Of a stretch of DNA of 8,436 nt, positions 7,621 to 8,436 are shown piece by piece (the stretch's first letter is position 1; every line of letters starts with the position of its first letter). A program made the position numbers and the translations under genes. The DNA comes from Planctomicrobium piriforme. GTDB taxonomy: Bacteria > Planctomycetota > Planctomycetia > Pirellulales > PNKZ01. Below the pieces are notes generated by a model that was not told the DNA's origin, did not search any database, and saw only the letters and a program-made list of their open reading frames with translations. The stretch spans positions 1-8,436 of the forward strand of contig CAMCTH010000174.1 of the NCBI GenBank assembly GCA_945877965.1, in the 5' to 3' direction.

Positions 7621-7668
7621 GCGATGTGCTGACTGTCGGCCTGACAGTCGTCGCTGCCGACGCATCGC
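7621..7668. repeat. Nested inverted repeat
   Basis: The inner arms GACTGTC (7631-7637) and GACAGTC (7643-7649) are perfect 7-bp complements around a 5-nt loop. The outer arms GCGATG (7621-7626) and CATCGC (7663-7668) enclose them. The result is a two-level stem in the gap after the DUF1552 gene. It could act as a transcript-end stabiliser, a factor-dependent terminator element or a dyad protein-binding site; the sequence does not decide between these. Confidence 0.5.
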
Positions 7669-7684
7669 GCGCAGCGCGCTAGAA

Positions 7685-7753
7685 TTGCTCGGCGGCAAGC
7701 CTACCACACCGAAACAAACGGCCTGGCCGCCGAGCAACCGGATCGGGTTGCTC
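7685..7753. repeat. Two mutually exclusive GC-rich hairpins sharing one arm
   Basis: TTGCTCGGCGGC (7685-7696) is the perfect 12-bp complement of GCCGCCGAGCAA (7726-7737), with a 29-nt loop. The right arm overlaps GAGCAACC (7732-7739), the perfect 8-bp complement of GGTTGCTC (7746-7753) with a 6-nt loop. The central arm can therefore pair left or right but not both, as in attenuators and riboswitch expression platforms. No T-run follows either stem, and the distance to the DUF3472 start (115 nt) is long for direct ribosome-site masking. A terminator remnant or an intergenic repeat family is the main alternative. Confidence 0.55.
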
Positions 7754-7868
7754 ACACGGCCGCGGCTTGGCAGAAGTCCGCGAAGATCGGTAAATTGAAT
7801 GTTCCAGATTCGCCGTAGTCGGTAAGATCCCACGCTATCAACGGCCATCATTCCTGCGAAGTAAGTCC

Positions 7869-8436
7869 ATGCGATTTCTGCTCTGCTTGTCTTTGCTGCT
7901 GACTCTGCCGACCGCGTCAAACGCCGCCGAAGTTCCCGCGCATATTGCCCGCGGTCATCTATTGGCGGCGTTCTGCGCAGCCGCTCCGGCGAAGAAGCTC
8001 GAACGAGTCACCGCCGTTTACCGTGAGATTATTCCTGTCGCAGCGCCGTCGAGCAGCTATACCACGGTCGCATTCAAGGGCGGCTATGTAGGACTGGCTG
8101 GCAACAAAAACGGTACCGGTGGCGACACGATCAACTTTTCGATCTGGGGTGACGACGCGGCGGAGCTGAAGCCTGCCGACGAGAAATATGGCGCGATCAA
8201 GACGCGTCAATTCACCCACGAAGGCACCGGCTGGGCGGGACGGCTGGCCTATCCTTGGAAGGTAGGAACGCGCTACCAAGTCTACGTGCATGTGATACAT
8301 GAGAACGACCAAACTATTTTTAGCGCCTGGTTCGGCTCGGTGGAAAAACAGGAGTGGCTGCTCGCCGGTCGGACTCGCAAGTCGGGCACGCATTATCTCG
8401 GCCACGCGGGCGGATTCCTGGAACATGCAGGCACCA
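7869..8436 (+). CDS. Secreted DUF3472 protein, 3' end cut by the window
   Basis: The frame is open from ATG 7869 to the right edge (189 complete codons). Residues 1-19 (MRFLLCLSLLLTLPTASNA) are a clear Sec signal with likely cleavage just after. The DUF3472 domain fits from about residue 29 onward: GGYVGLAGN (71-79), INFSIWGD (88-95), HEGTGW (117-122), PWKVGTRYQVYV (129-140), FSAWFG (151-156) and GGFLEHAG (181-188) fall in the order expected of this beta-sandwich family. Many DUF3472 proteins carry an N-terminal DUF5077 carbohydrate-binding-like domain; here there is no room for one, so it is the short form, at least at the N terminus. Function is unproven; a polysaccharide-related extracellular role is inferred from family context. 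The gene follows the DUF1552 operon in the same direction after 420 bp, so it is probably transcribed separately. No clear Shine-Dalgarno precedes the ATG; the signal peptide supports the chosen start. Confidence 0.88.
   Translation, partial: MRFLLCLSLLLTLPTASNAAEVPAHIARGHLLAAFCAAAPAKKLERVTAVYREIIPVAAPSSSYTTVAFKGGYVGLAGNKNGTGGDTINFSIWGDDAAELKPADEKYGAIKTRQFTHEGTGWAGRLAYPWKVGTRYQVYVHVIHENDQTIFSAWFGSVEKQEWLLAGRTRKSGTHYLGHAGGFLEHAGT

Larger units (their letters stand above)
7449..7868. other. Intergenic region packed with inverted repeats
   Basis: No credible gene is visible in these 420 bp; a minus-strand open frame at 7525-7920 overlaps the start of the DUF3472 gene and lacks recognisable content. 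Between 7567 and 7753 palindromes and hairpins follow one another closely: TCTACGTAGA (7567-7576), AGAGCTCT (7585-7592), an imperfect hairpin 7572-7607, ATCTAC/GTAGAT (7602-7620), a nested stem 7621-7668, and two overlapping GC-rich stems 7685-7753. None is followed by a T-run, so a classical intrinsic terminator is not evident. The remaining 115 bp before the ATG at 7869 must hold any promoter of the DUF3472 gene; no clear -35/-10 pair was found. Confidence 0.7.

Noticed and set aside
7525..7920. 131-residue minus-strand frame after the DUF1552 gene
   Set aside because: It overlaps the signal-peptide region of the DUF3472 gene, covers the hairpin-rich stretch, and its translation is arginine/serine-rich low-information sequence typical of a shadow frame.

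Overview
The window reads as chromosomal DNA from a planctomycete, probably a Pirellulales-like or related lineage. The basis is family content: DUF1549/DUF1553, DUF1587/1592/1588/1585 cytochrome-c-like proteins, DUF1552 and DUF3472 are typical of Planctomycetes (and some Verrucomicrobia). Coding DNA is GC-rich with GC-rich third positions. The assignment rests on family knowledge, not on a marker gene.

Layout. (1) Positions 1-1675, minus strand: an exported DUF1549-DUF1553 protein with an internal CAQCH haem-type motif; its last codons lie beyond the left edge. (2) Positions 1676-2437: a 762-bp divergent intergenic region of lower GC with no convincing gene. (3) Positions 2438-7448, plus strand: a probable three-gene operon. 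It runs from a large DUF1587/1595/1592/1588/1585 protein with CxxCH motifs near both ends, through a secreted protein of unknown function that seems to be built of repeated beta modules, to a DUF1552 (HXXSHH) protein with a twin-arginine-like leader and a strong AGGAGG ribosome binding site. (4) Positions 7449-7868: a 420-bp gap dense in inverted repeats, including two mutually exclusive GC-rich hairpins. (5) Positions 7869-8436, plus strand: the start of a secreted DUF3472 protein cut by the right edge.

How the genes may work together. All five proteins carry export signals, so the locus is devoted to the periplasm or cell surface. In Planctomycetes, DUF1592-family cytochrome-like proteins are commonly paired with DUF1552 proteins, and DUF1549/DUF1553 proteins with DUF1501 proteins. 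Here a member of each cytochrome-like class lies back to back. The biochemical function of these pairs is not established; a redox and/or polysaccharide-related role outside the cytoplasm is inference. The least explained parts are the middle operon gene (4929-6017) and the structured gap 7567-7753. No tRNA, rRNA, CRISPR array, transposase or phage gene was recognised.
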